64,000 nucleotides of DNA from Kofleriaceae bacterium (lineage in GTDB: Bacteria > Myxococcota_A > Polyangia > Haliangiales > Haliangiaceae): the NCBI GenBank assembly GCA_018058095.1, contig JAGPCO010000016.1:1-64000 (forward strand), read 5' to 3'. Below are positions 39,274 through 49,819 of this stretch, one piece after another. Within the stretch, counting starts at the first letter, position 1; every line of letters starts with the position of its first letter. Below the pieces are notes generated by a model. The model was not told the DNA's origin and did no database searches. It was given only the letters and a program-made list of their open reading frames with translations. The translations under genes and the position numbers were made by a program.

Positions 39274-40626
39274 TCAGTTCATCGGGGGCATGGGAACAGT
39301 GAACGTCAGGGTGAAGGCCGCCGGCATCGTGTAGGTGCTCGTACCGGGCGCGGCGTCTTCGAACACAGAACCGTTCGCGATCGTAATGGTGTAGTCGCCC
39401 GGCGCCCATTCAGCATCAGGGAGCGGGGCGGTGATTGTGAGCGAACTACCCTCGACAGCGATCTGAGCAGCGACGACAGCGTTGGCCGCGTCCCGCACCA
39501 CCACGTTTGCTTCAGGGGTGGCCGTAGCATCCAGGTCGGCGCAGAACTCTAGGCTCACAACACTTGTAGGAGTGAGTTCCTCCCCATCTGCCGTCTCGGA
39601 CCCAATGAAGGCGGGACCGAGGCAGAAGTTCAACTCAAACACGTCGGTGGTGGTCAGCGTTCCACCCGCAACGTCGGCGAATGTCGCACCTGCTGGGATG
39701 GAGAGCGTGTAGGCGTCCGGAGCCCAGGTTCCGGCATCAGCTGCGACCTCAATCACGGTGTCGGCGACCGTCAGCACGGTAGCCACCGTGCCACCAGCGC
39801 TGTCCACCACCGTGATGTCGCTTCCCGAAACCGAAGCCTCGTCGATGAGCGCGTTGAACAGCAGCACGAACTCAGAGTCCGAGTCGACTGGCACGGACAA
39901 GCCGTCAGGCTCCGGGTCGCTGCCTAGGAACGCCATCGGTGCGAACTCGAACATGAACGGACCGCGCTGGTCGGCCGGCACGACCACGCCGGTCTTGTCG
40001 ACCACGTTGTCGTTGATCGTGAGCTGGCACTGCGCGCCGGTGGCGATGTCGCCGGCGGCGAAGGTCACCACCAGGGACGGGCCGGGCGGCCAGGTCACGT
40101 TGTTGCCGTTGGGCACGTAGTAGCCGTCGTAAGCCACCGGGCTGCCACCACAGGTCACGCTGACCGGGTTGGTGGCGGCGATGGTCGCCGTGCAGGCGTC
40201 GTCCTCGGCGGTGCAGTCGTCGCCGTCCTCGTTGAAGAGCTGCTCGATGCTGGGATCGAGCAGCTCGTCGAACACCACCCGCACCTGCGGCGCGAGCGGG
40301 TCGGCGTTGGTCACGGCGGAGACAGGATCGTCGTCAGTGCCGATGCGGGGGCAGACCTGGACCACGGTCTGGTCCGGCAGGGTCACCATGGTCGGCGCCT
40401 TCTCGTCGCCGGCCCGGCACATGCTGGCCACCTCGAGGGGGATGCCACCGTCGGTGAAGATATCGGTCTGGACCATGAAGGCCAGCACGTCCGGCGGCCC
40501 GTCCGGGCGGAGATTGGTGGCGAGTTCCGGCTCACTGCACCCGGCGAGGGTGCCGACGCCGACGACCGTAGCTGCTGTCCACATCAGGGTGGACGCAAGC
40601 AGACCCTGCGCACGTTGGAAACGCAT
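39274..40626 (-). CDS. Lipoprotein with three Ig-like (Big_5-type) domains
   Basis: A 450-residue lipoprotein; the signal ends VGTLAGC. Three bacterial Ig-like units follow: about residues 70-215 (PQVRVVFDELLDPSIEQ), 225-330 (VDSDSEFVLLFNALIDEAS) and 335-450 (SVVSLEFCADLDATATPEAN), all with the 'f...lD...' pattern of SbsA/Big_5 domains. The ATG at 40626 has GGGAGG six bases upstream. It precedes the Oar-like receptor gene by 17 bases and may present a ligand to that receptor. The DNA from about 39960 to the end has clearly lower G+C (55-65% in three counted lines) than the first half (75% in one counted line), matching the domain border. Confidence 0.82.
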   Translation of the reverse strand: MRFQRAQGLLASTLMWTAATVVGVGTLAGCSEPELATNLRPDGPPDVLAFMVQTDIFTDGGIPLEVASMCRAGDEKAPTMVTLPDQTVVQVCPRIGTDDDPVSAVTNADPLAPQVRVVFDELLDPSIEQLFNEDGDDCTAEDDACTATIAATNPVSVTCGGSPVAYDGYYVPNGNNVTWPPGPSLVVTFAAGDIATGAQCQLTINDNVVDKTGVVVPADQRGPFMFEFAPMAFLGSDPEPDGLSVPVDSDSEFVLLFNALIDEASVSGSDITVVDSAGGTVATVLTVADTVIEVAADAGTWAPDAYTLSIPAGATFADVAGGTLTTTDVFELNFCLGPAFIGSETADGEELTPTSVVSLEFCADLDATATPEANVVVRDAANAVVAAQIAVEGSSLTITAPLPDAEWAPGDYTITIANGSVFEDAAPGTSTYTMPAAFTLTFTVPMPPMN

Positions 40627-40683
40627 TCGTAGCCTCCCACTTAAGTTGTCGACGGGCAGGCGCCGCGAAGTACCTGACTCGTC

Positions 40684-40699
40684 GCGGGAGTAATCCCGC
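40684..40699. promoter_or_regulatory. Hairpin in the leader of the Ig-like lipoprotein operon
   Basis: GCGGGA-GTAA-TCCCGC, a perfect six-base stem with a four-base loop, 58 bases upstream of the ATG at 40626 in an AT-richer leader. It could affect mRNA stability. No clear -10/-35 pair was found here. Confidence 0.4.
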
Positions 40700-40814
40700 A
40701 ATCTAAAGGGGAACGCAAGATCTCGCGTCGTGACTATTTGCCCAGATGTCACGGAAACTCTTACACGTTGAGGGCATGAGGTGATCCCGCTGACAGGCTG
40801 GATCCGGAACGAGC

Positions 40815-40844
40815 GACGGCGACACCCGGTGAGGTGTCGCCGTC
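40815..40844 (-). terminator. Hairpin after recA
   Basis: GACGGCGACACC, six-base loop, GGTGTCGCCGTC: a perfect 12-base stem 58 bases after the recA stop. There is no U-tract on the minus strand, so it is either a hairpin that needs Rho or mainly an RNA 3'-end stabiliser. Confidence 0.65.
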
Positions 40845-40902
40845 TCGCCGACTGTCGCACCGGCGCTGGCCAGCGTGAACCTATCGAAGTAACTATCGAA
40901 GC

Positions 40903-42180
<1,278 letters not shown>

Positions 42181-42247
42181 GACGGGATCTCCTGTGTGTC
42201 GGTTGCTGCGCCACCTGCACCCGGGCCAGGGCCCGGGCGGGGCCAGG

Positions 42248-43132
42248 TCACGACGCGAAGGGATCGTCGTGGCTGGGCCCTTGCCCCTTGGCCCAGCCGT
42301 CGTCGGTGTCGATCCGATCGAGTTCTCGATCGTAGGCGCCGAGGCGGGCGTGGGTGGTCGGGGTGGTGGTGGTGCTGATGCTGGGGCTGGTGCTCGTGGT
42401 GGTGGTGGTGCTGGTGGTGGTGGAGCTGGCTGTCCGGTGTGCGGACGTTTCTAGCCCCCCGCCCTGACGTCCAGGGCCGGTCTGGGCGTGCCCAAAGGCC
42501 GCGCGGTGGACCTTTCGGTACCCCGCCGATTTTCCCGAACCTGTTGTGTTTCCTGGAGATTCATACAGGGTGATCGCCTGGACCTCCAGTGTACTGAACA
42601 TTTGTGCGGACTGTCCAGATTCTGGTCGTTCGGACGTCACGGCCGGGGCCACCGGGTCGGCCACCAGGCTGCCGATGCCACGTGCCTCGGGCAGGCGACC
42701 CAGGGTGATGTGTGGTGAGAACGGGCGCGGCTCGGGCGCAAAGCCGAGCTCGACCAGCTCGAGCTCGGCCCGGGCCGCCAGCGCCAGCAGCGCCGCCCGC
42801 CCGGCCGCGGCCGGGCCGTCGGCATCGGCGACCCCGGCCCACAGCACCCGGGCGGCGTCGACCGACGGGAAGCCACCGAGCCCGCCGACCACCAGGCCAA
42901 ACGGGGTGGCCGCGGCGGCGATCCGGTCGATCGTGTCGATCACCGCCGGCAGCGCCTCGGCCCGGGTCCAGCCCAGGTACTTGAGGGTGAGGTGGAGATC
43001 GACGGTCACCATCCAGCGGACCTGGACGTGGTGGTTGGTGGCGCGCCGGGCCAGGCGATCGATCTCGGCGCCGAGCGCGGCGTGGGCAGCGCCGACCTCG
43101 ATCGCCACGAACAGCCGGCGCGGCGTGGTCAC
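42248..43132 (-). CDS. thpR: RNA 2',3'-cyclic phosphodiesterase ThpR (2'-5' RNA ligase family)
   Basis: A 294-residue protein of the 2H phosphoesterase family. The two catalytic motifs are HLTLKYLG and SPHITLGR. The conserved domain ends near residue 190; a further 100 residues follow, including a Thr/Ser-rich stretch ([12 protein letters not shown]) encoded by GGT-like triplets at 42350-42440 (plus strand). The usual family length is 180-200 residues. The region 42541-42600 has only 50% G+C. The GTG start at 43132 overlaps the cinA stop (GTGA, 43129-43132). cinA-thpR-recA is a known gene order; the enzyme opens 2',3'-cyclic phosphates, and its biological role is unclear. Confidence 0.9.
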   Translation of the reverse strand: MTTPRRLFVAIEVGAAHAALGAEIDRLARRATNHHVQVRWMVTVDLHLTLKYLGWTRAEALPAVIDTIDRIAAAATPFGLVVGGLGGFPSVDAARVLWAGVADADGPAAAGRAALLALAARAELELVELGFAPEPRPFSPHITLGRLPEARGIGSLVADPVAPAVTSERPESGQSAQMFSTLEVQAITLYESPGNTTGSGKSAGYRKVHRAAFGHAQTGPGRQGGGLETSAHRTASSTTTSTTTTTSTSPSISTTTTPTTHARLGAYDRELDRIDTDDGWAKGQGPSHDDPFAS

Positions 43133-44415
43133 ACGCCACCGCCCGCTGGCGCCATGGTGCCGGCGGCCTGCCGCACCAGGGTCAGGGCCCACCACGCCGC
43201 CAGCGTCCGCACCATGTCGCGCGCCCCGGGCCAGTGGATCCGCTGCGCGTTGACCTGCCCGGCCCGGGTCGCGGTCGCCAGCCACACCGTCCCGACCGGC
43301 TTGTCGGCGCTGCCGCCATCGGGCCCGGCGATGCCGCTGATCGCCACCGCCACGTCGACGTCGAACCGGTCCTGGGTCGCGCTGGCCATCGCCCGCACGC
43401 ACGCCTCGCTGACCGCGCCGTGGTCGGCCAGCAGCGCCGGGGAGATCCCGAGCTGCCGGGACTTCTCCTCGTTGCTGTAGACGATGGCGCCGCCGCGGAA
43501 GGCGCGCGACGCCCCGGGCCGGCGCGTCAGCAGCTCGCCGACCATGCCGCCGGTGCACGACTCGGCGCACGCCACGGTCAGGCCGGCGCCGAGCAGCTCG
43601 CCCACCACCACCTCCGGCAGGGCCGGCTCGTCGGTGCCGTACAGGAACTCGCCCAGCGCCGCGCGCAGCCGGCCGTCGATGACCTCGAGCCGGGCCCCCG
43701 CCGCTGCCAGCTCGCGATCGCGCACGACGATCTTGACCAGGGTCTCGGGGAACTTCACCTGGTAGTGGATGCTGGCGCCGGGCTGATCGTCGACGACGCC
43801 GGCGCAGGCCACCGCGATCTGCGACTCGCCGCGCCCGAACACCCGGTAGATGCGGCGGGCGATCCGCGGCGCCACCCCCTGCCCTTCGCGCAGCTCGACC
43901 AGCCGGGCCCGCACGCCGCCGTCGAAGATGCCGTGGATCTCGCGCGGCACGCCGGGCAGGCACAGCACCGGCACGGGGCGCCCGGTGGCGCCGGGCAGGT
44001 CGAGCTCGAAGCACGGCGCCAGCCCGACCGGGTTGCCGTGGACCCGGGCCGCCGCCGGCACCCGCAGCTGCCGGAGCAGGTTCGGCACCTGCGCGGCCCG
44101 GCCCGGGAAACGCGCCTCCAGCCGGAGCCGGCTCGGCTCGTCGACGACGACGCCCTGGCCGGCGGCCGCGGCCACCACGTCGACGGTCAGGTCGTCCTCG
44201 GTCGGGCCGAGGCCACCGGAGGTCAGGACCAGATCGGCCCGCCCGGCGGCCGCCCGCAGCGCCTGGGTCATGTCGGCCGCGTCATCGCGGCAGCTGGTCA
44301 TCCAGCGCACGGTCAGATCGAGGTCCCACAGCTGGGCCGCCAGCCACGAGGCGTTGGTGTTGACGATCTCGCCCCGGCACAGCTCGTCGCCGATGGTCAA
44401 GAGCTCCACGAACAC
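43129..44415 (-). CDS. cinA: CinA family protein (nicotinamide-nucleotide amidohydrolase)
   Basis: A 428-residue two-domain CinA. N-terminal MoCF/COG1058 domain (about residues 1-175: ELLTIGDELCRGEIVNTNAS, TSGGLGPTEDDLT, CLPGVPREI) and C-terminal CinA domain (about 265-420: VACAESCTGGMVGELLT, SNEEKSRQLGI, GIAGPDGGSADKPVGTVWLA), which deamidates nicotinamide mononucleotide. In several bacteria cinA is co-transcribed with recA during competence. GTG start at 44415; TAGAGT lies six bases upstream, so the operon may be leaderless. First gene of cinA-thpR-recA. Confidence 0.95.
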   Translation of the reverse strand: MFVELLTIGDELCRGEIVNTNASWLAAQLWDLDLTVRWMTSCRDDAADMTQALRAAAGRADLVLTSGGLGPTEDDLTVDVVAAAAGQGVVVDEPSRLRLEARFPGRAAQVPNLLRQLRVPAAARVHGNPVGLAPCFELDLPGATGRPVPVLCLPGVPREIHGIFDGGVRARLVELREGQGVAPRIARRIYRVFGRGESQIAVACAGVVDDQPGASIHYQVKFPETLVKIVVRDRELAAAGARLEVIDGRLRAALGEFLYGTDEPALPEVVVGELLGAGLTVACAESCTGGMVGELLTRRPGASRAFRGGAIVYSNEEKSRQLGISPALLADHGAVSEACVRAMASATQDRFDVDVAVAISGIAGPDGGSADKPVGTVWLATATRAGQVNAQRIHWPGARDMVRTLAAWWALTLVRQAAGTMAPAGGGV

Positions 44416-44421
44416 CGCGTG

Positions 44422-44427
44422 ACTCTA
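44422..44427 (-). promoter_or_regulatory. Putative -10 box (leaderless) for cinA-thpR-recA
   Basis: TAGAGT on the minus strand ends six bases before the GTG start of cinA at 44415. No -35 of TTGACA type at the expected distance. Confidence 0.5.
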
Positions 44428-44452
44428 TCGCCAAGGTCGTGGGGCCATGTGG

Positions 44453-44482
44453 TTGACGCGCCGCTTTTTCAGGCCCTATCAT
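44453..44482 (+). promoter_or_regulatory. Housekeeping-type promoter of the PP2C gene
   Basis: TTGACG (44453-44458) and TATCAT (44477-44482), spacer 18, start point expected near 44489, leader about 43 bases before the ATG at 44532. One of the two clear -35/-10 promoters in the window. Confidence 0.72.
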
Positions 44483-44531
44483 CACTTGCAGTGCAGCGGT
44501 TCGTCGTCTTGCCTTGGCCCGGGACCTCGCG

Positions 44532-45295
<764 letters not shown>

Positions 45296-45299
<4 letters not shown>

Positions 45300-45826
45300 C
45301 CGCCTCGACCGGGCGCGGCCGGCGCCTGGGCCTGGCGACGCTCACCGTGACCGCGCTGGTCACCGGGGCCACGGCGTGCCGCAAGCGGGCCAAGGAGATC
45401 GCCGGCATCGGGCCGTGGTCGGTCACCCGCACCACCCTGGCCAGCGCGACCGGGCGGTGCGAGCCGACCGACCTGCCCGACGGGCGCAAGGGCACCTGGT
45501 GTTACGGCCAGCAGCCGCTGCGCATCGCCGGCAGCCCGGCCGAGGTCGACCTGTACTTCGCCGGGGACGACCCCAAGGCCACGCCGATCGAGATCCAGCT
45601 CACCGTGCGCGGGTGCAAGGAGACCCCGACGTTCGACTGGCTGCGCCAGGTGTTCGGCCCGCCGGCCAGCACGACCGGGCCGTGGGCCTACTGGGACAAC
45701 GCCTACATCTTCCTGGCCGCAGGGATGCCGAGCGCGCCCGGCCGCTGCACGCTGCGCATCCTGCCGCGCCGCGAGCAGGCCGAGTTCGAACGCATCCGCG
45801 CCGGCCACACCACGCCGCCGGGCTAG
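45296..45826 (+). CDS. Lipoprotein of unknown function
   Basis: A 176-residue protein with a lipoprotein signal ending LVTGATAC followed by RKR. The mature part has four or more Cys ([36 protein letters not shown]) and beta-rich sequence. I recognise no family. The GTG start overlaps the PP2C stop codon, so the two genes are translationally coupled and presumably share the promoter at 44453-44482. Why an envelope lipoprotein should be tied to a cytoplasmic phosphatase is not clear. Confidence 0.72.
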
Positions 45827-46141
45827 GAGGACGCTGCCAAGCGCGGCGCAGCCGCGTTTGCAGCGACCTGCCCCGTGCCCGTGCCCGTGCCCGTGCCCGT
45901 GCCCGATCGCTCGGGCGGTGCCGGCCGCGATCGCCGGCACCTCGGCGGTCGATGCGTCGACATCTCAGACCGCCGCAAGGCCGTTGCCGCCAGCGTCCTG
46001 GCCCGCGCTCGAGTTGCTCGAGTGGCTCGTCGCCATGGCTGGCTCGTCCGGCCGGAGCCTGACCACCCAGTTTCGGGCACGGGCACGGGCAGGACGCTGC
46101 CAAGCGCGGCGGCGCGACTGTGTCGGGCCGCGCGCCGCGGC
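45827..46141. repeat. Gene-free region with direct and inverted repeats
   Basis: 315 bases. AGGACGCTGCCAAGCGCGGC plus G occurs twice (45828-45848 and 46091-46111). Between them, CCTGCCCCGTGCCCGTGCCC (45867-45886) and CGGGCACGGGCACGGGCAGG (46074-46093) are inverted repeats with one extra base; the left arm runs into five CCCGTG hexamers (45872-45901). The layout resembles the remains of a small insertion. No gene seen. Confidence 0.55.
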
Positions 46142-47173
46142 TCAGTTGCTGGCGGCGGCCCAGTCCGACGTGAACTGGCTGGCGATCGTCGGCGCGTCGG
46201 TCAGCATCACGCCGACCTCGCGGTTGCGGGTGAGCGACGTGGTCGACATGTTCTGCGAGCCGACCAGGTACACGCCGTCGGCGACGATGAGCTTGGCGTG
46301 GATGTCGAAGCTGCGCGCCAGCTTGACCTCGAGGCCGGCCGCGCGCAGCTCGGTCACCACCGGGGTGTTGTCGGGGTAGTCGCCCGGGTCGGCCAGGATG
46401 ACCCGGACGGCGACGCCGCGCTGGTGGGCGGCGATGACCGCGGCGCGCACCGTCGGCTCGGCCAGGTAGATGACCTCGAGATCGAGGGTGGCGCGCGCCC
46501 CCTCGACCAGGCCGGTGATGCGGGTGCGGGCGTTGGTCGGCGACACCACCAGGCGGGTGCAGGACAGGTCGGCCGCGGTGCCGCCCCAGTCGCCGTCGAA
46601 GATGGCGCGCAGGTCGGCCACGTCGTCCGGGTCGCGATCGATCACGCCGTAGTTGCGCTCGCTGTCGATCGAGGTGAAGGCGAAGTTGGCCGACATGATG
46701 ATCGCCTCGTCGCCGTCGATGACCAGGTACTTGGCGTGGGCGAACTCGTACAGGCTCGACACGTTGCGCGTCGGCACGCCGGCGGCCATCAGCGCGGCCC
46801 GGGTGTCGACGTTGCCGGCGTGCTCGGGATCGAGCAGGACCCGGACCGCCACCCCGCGCCGGTGCGCGGCGATGACCGCGTCGGCCAGCTGGTCGAGGGT
46901 GAACAGGTACATCATGATGTCGAGCGAGGTCGTGGCCGAGCCGATGGCGGCGAGCAGGCGGGCCTCGAGCCCGGTCGGCCCGACGAAGACCTCGGGCGCC
47001 TGGGCCCGGGCCCCGGTCGGCGAGCACGTCGGATCGCCGGCGGCGTCGGCGCCCCCGGGGCCGGCGTCGGCGCTGGCCCCTCCCCCGTCATCACCGGAGC
47101 AACCGCCGCCGACCAGGCCAGCGGCGAGGGCGAGGGCGACGAGGACGACACCAGGGGCGGAAGAGGCGCGCAC
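46142..47173 (-). CDS. Phospholipase D-like (HKD) lipoprotein
   Basis: A 343-residue protein with a lipoprotein signal ending LVGGGC followed by SGDDGGG. Two HKD motifs are intact: FAHAKYLVIDGDEAIIMSAN (about residue 145) and DIHAKLIVADGVYLVGSQN (about residue 295), the pair needed for one PLD active site. Members cleave phosphodiesters in lipids or nucleic acids (PLD, Nuc, cardiolipin synthase). The lipobox places it outside the cytoplasm, so secreted nuclease or phospholipase activity, useful to a predator, is plausible. GTG start at 47173; the nearby TAG sequence could be a -10. Divergent context: the Fur gene lies upstream on the same strand. Confidence 0.88.
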   Translation of the reverse strand: MRASSAPGVVLVALALAAGLVGGGCSGDDGGGASADAGPGGADAAGDPTCSPTGARAQAPEVFVGPTGLEARLLAAIGSATTSLDIMMYLFTLDQLADAVIAAHRRGVAVRVLLDPEHAGNVDTRAALMAAGVPTRNVSSLYEFAHAKYLVIDGDEAIIMSANFAFTSIDSERNYGVIDRDPDDVADLRAIFDGDWGGTAADLSCTRLVVSPTNARTRITGLVEGARATLDLEVIYLAEPTVRAAVIAAHQRGVAVRVILADPGDYPDNTPVVTELRAAGLEVKLARSFDIHAKLIVADGVYLVGSQNMSTTSLTRNREVGVMLTDAPTIASQFTSDWAAASN

Positions 47174-47239
47174 GGCGCGGACTATGCCGCAAGGCGCGCC
47201 GGCGCCGCCACGACAATCGCCGGCGACCGGCCCGCGTCG

Positions 47240-47764
47240 TCAGCGGCCCTTGCGGTCGTCGGCGCGGCTCGCGCCGCGCGCCTCGTTCGGGCAGCCGCCA
47301 CCTGGCACGCCGGAGGCCTTGGCGCACATGCCGTACAGCTCGTGGCGGTGGCGCAGCACGCGGAAGCCACCCAGGCGCTGGGCGATCCGCTCCTGCAGGC
47401 GCTCGATCTCCTCGTCCTCGAACTCGAGGATGAGGCCGCAGCTGGTGCAGATGAGGTGGTCGTGGTGGTCCCCGGTGACCTCGAACCGGGCCTGGCCGTC
47501 GCCGAACTGGCGCTCGAGGGCCAGCCCGCTGTCGACCAGCAGCTTGAGCGTCCGGTACACCGTGGCGTAGCCGACGCCGGGGGTGCGCCGCCGGACCTTG
47601 GCCAGCAGCTCGTCGATCGAGACGTGGTCCTTGGTCTTGAAGAACTGCTCGACGATGGCGTCGCGCTGCGCCGTCGTGTTGAGGCGCTTGTCGTCGAGGT
47701 AGGCCCGCCAGCGATCCTTGAGGGCGCGCAGATCCTCGGAACGGAACTCCTTGTCCGGCGCCAT
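47240..47764 (-). CDS. Fur family metal-responsive regulator
   Basis: A 174-residue Fur-type repressor. The winged helix (about residues 25-85) has [13 protein letters not shown] and [17 protein letters not shown]. The metal site shows [13 protein letters not shown] (His-rich plus the first CxxC). The second zinc pair is unusual: YGMCAKASG has one Cys and the next is only in PGGGC, so the structural zinc site may be incomplete or different. It could be Fur, Zur, or a PerR-like member. The ATG at 47764 is the obvious start; no strong promoter was seen. Confidence 0.9.
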   Translation of the reverse strand: MAPDKEFRSEDLRALKDRWRAYLDDKRLNTTAQRDAIVEQFFKTKDHVSIDELLAKVRRRTPGVGYATVYRTLKLLVDSGLALERQFGDGQARFEVTGDHHDHLICTSCGLILEFEDEEIERLQERIAQRLGGFRVLRHRHELYGMCAKASGVPGGGCPNEARGASRADDRKGR

Positions 47765-47899
47765 GGACCATCAGTTCTTGCCCATGCCGCCGGACCCGTC
47801 AAGGGATGACCCGAGCCGATCGCCGGCCGCGCCCCGGCGACGCTGACCTGGATCCGCGCAACCCGACACGGGTCGATTGAGTTGGCGCGGGCGTCGCCC

Positions 47900-47905
47900 T
47901 ACTCT
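47900..47905 (+). promoter_or_regulatory. Putative -10 box (leaderless) for xseB
   Basis: TACTCT ends seven bases before the GTG at 47913, which itself fits the N-terminus of XseB. Confidence 0.45.
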
Positions 47906-47912
47906 CGGCTCC

Positions 47913-48151
47913 GTGCCTGACGAAGATCCCAGCGACCCCGGCTTCGATGGCGTGATGGCCCGCCTGCGCGACGTGGTGACCCAGCTCGAGACCGGGCAGC
48001 TCACGCTCGAGCAGGCGCTGGCCATCTACGAGGAGGGCGTGACCCTGGCCCGGCGTGGCCACGAGCTGCTCGATCGCGCCGAGCAGCGGGTCGAGGTGCT
48101 GGTCGCCGGCGACGATCGGCTGGCGCCGCTGGGCGCCGACCGCGAGGCGCC

Positions 48152-48155
<4 letters not shown>
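47913..48155 (+). CDS. xseB: Exodeoxyribonuclease VII small subunit
   Basis: An 80-residue XseB. The conserved helical pair reads [20 protein letters not shown] and [20 protein letters not shown], typical of the family. It binds XseA to degrade single-stranded DNA to short oligonucleotides. The GTG at 47913 is chosen over a start 36 bases upstream because the family N-terminus is short and TACTCT precedes it by seven bases. xseA is not in the window. The stop overlaps the GTG of ispA (GTGA, 48152-48155). Confidence 0.9.
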
Positions 48156-48994
<839 letters not shown>

Positions 48995-48996
48995 GC

Positions 48997-49767
48997 GTGG
49001 CCGGCCCGCCGGCGTGGGCCGCGCGCCTGCTGCTGGTCGTGCTGGTGGCGGCGTGTGCGCGGCCCCGGCCCGACGCCCCACGCGTGCTGGCCCGCGGCAG
49101 CCTGGCCTACGCCGCGGCCTGGGCCGACGACGGCACGCTGTGGACGGTCGAGCTGACCGAGCGGTTCGAGCTGGTCGCGCGCGGCGGCCCCGACCTGCGC
49201 GAGCGCGGGCGCATCGACGTCGGCGCCGCCACCGTCGACGTGCTGGCGCTGGCCAGCGCCGGCGACCACGTCTACCTCGGCCGGGCCGACGGCTGGATCG
49301 AGGATCGCGCCAGCGCGGACGGCGCGGTGCGGGCGCGCTGGCCGCAGGGCGCGGCGGTGACCGCGCTGGCGGTGATCGGGCCGTACCTGGTCGTGGCCGA
49401 CGCCAGCGACGCGGTGTGCGTCCGCCGACGCGCCGACGGCGCGCTGCTGCAGTGCCGGGCCGAGCTGCGGCGCGGACCCGGGGCGGTGGTGCTGGGGCGG
49501 TACGACCAGGCCACGGTCGAGCTCCGCCACGACCGGGACCGCCGCGCCCTGAGGGTGCCAGCGCTGACCGACGCCCCGACCGGGTCGGGTGACCCGGCGT
49601 CGCGCCTGCACGCACGCGCGGTGACCCTGGCGCGGCCCGGCGGCGGGTCGCGCACCTACCACTTCGCCGGCAAGGCGACCGCCGTCGTCGTCGGTCGCCG
49701 CGGCGTGGTGGCGACCGGGTGGATCCGCCGGCTCGACGACCCTTCGGTGGTGTGGTGGCCGCGGTGA
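48997..49767 (+). CDS. Lipoprotein, beta-propeller-like, unknown function
   Basis: A 256-residue protein with a lipoprotein signal ending LVVLVAAC. The mature part has repeated four-strand-like blocks (SLAYAAAWADDGTLWTVEL, TVDVLALASAGDHVYLGRA, AVTALAVIGPYLVVADASD, HFAGKATAVVVGRRGVVATG), similar to a small beta-propeller such as those in PQQ or WD families, but no named family fits. The GTG at 48997 lies two bases after the ispA stop, so it is probably in the xseB-ispA transcript. It has no obvious isoprenoid role. Confidence 0.65.
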   Translation: MAGPPAWAARLLLVVLVAACARPRPDAPRVLARGSLAYAAAWADDGTLWTVELTERFELVARGGPDLRERGRIDVGAATVDVLALASAGDHVYLGRADGWIEDRASADGAVRARWPQGAAVTALAVIGPYLVVADASDAVCVRRRADGALLQCRAELRRGPGAVVLGRYDQATVELRHDRDRRALRVPALTDAPTGSGDPASRLHARAVTLARPGGGSRTYHFAGKATAVVVGRRGVVATGWIRRLDDPSVVWWPR

Positions 49768-49807
49768 TCCGCGCCGATCCGAGGGCATGCGCGGTGAGGC
49801 GCGGTGT

Positions 49808-49813
49808 TACGAT
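49808..49813 (+). promoter_or_regulatory. Putative -10 box (leaderless) for the FHA-GGDEF gene
   Basis: TGT-TACGAT, an extended -10 pattern, ends six bases before the GTG at 49820. No -35, no ribosome binding site. Confidence 0.55.
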
Positions 49814-49819
49814 CGGGCC

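Noticed and set aside
39257-39409. A longer N-terminus for the Oar-like receptor
   Set aside because: It would overlap the Ig-like lipoprotein gene and place 50 residues before a normal signal peptide; AGGAGA supports the ATG at 39256.
42345-42440. A Gly-rich plus-strand protein coded by GGT repeats
   Set aside because: It is the antisense of the Thr/Ser-rich ThpR tail, with no start, stop or domain to support it.
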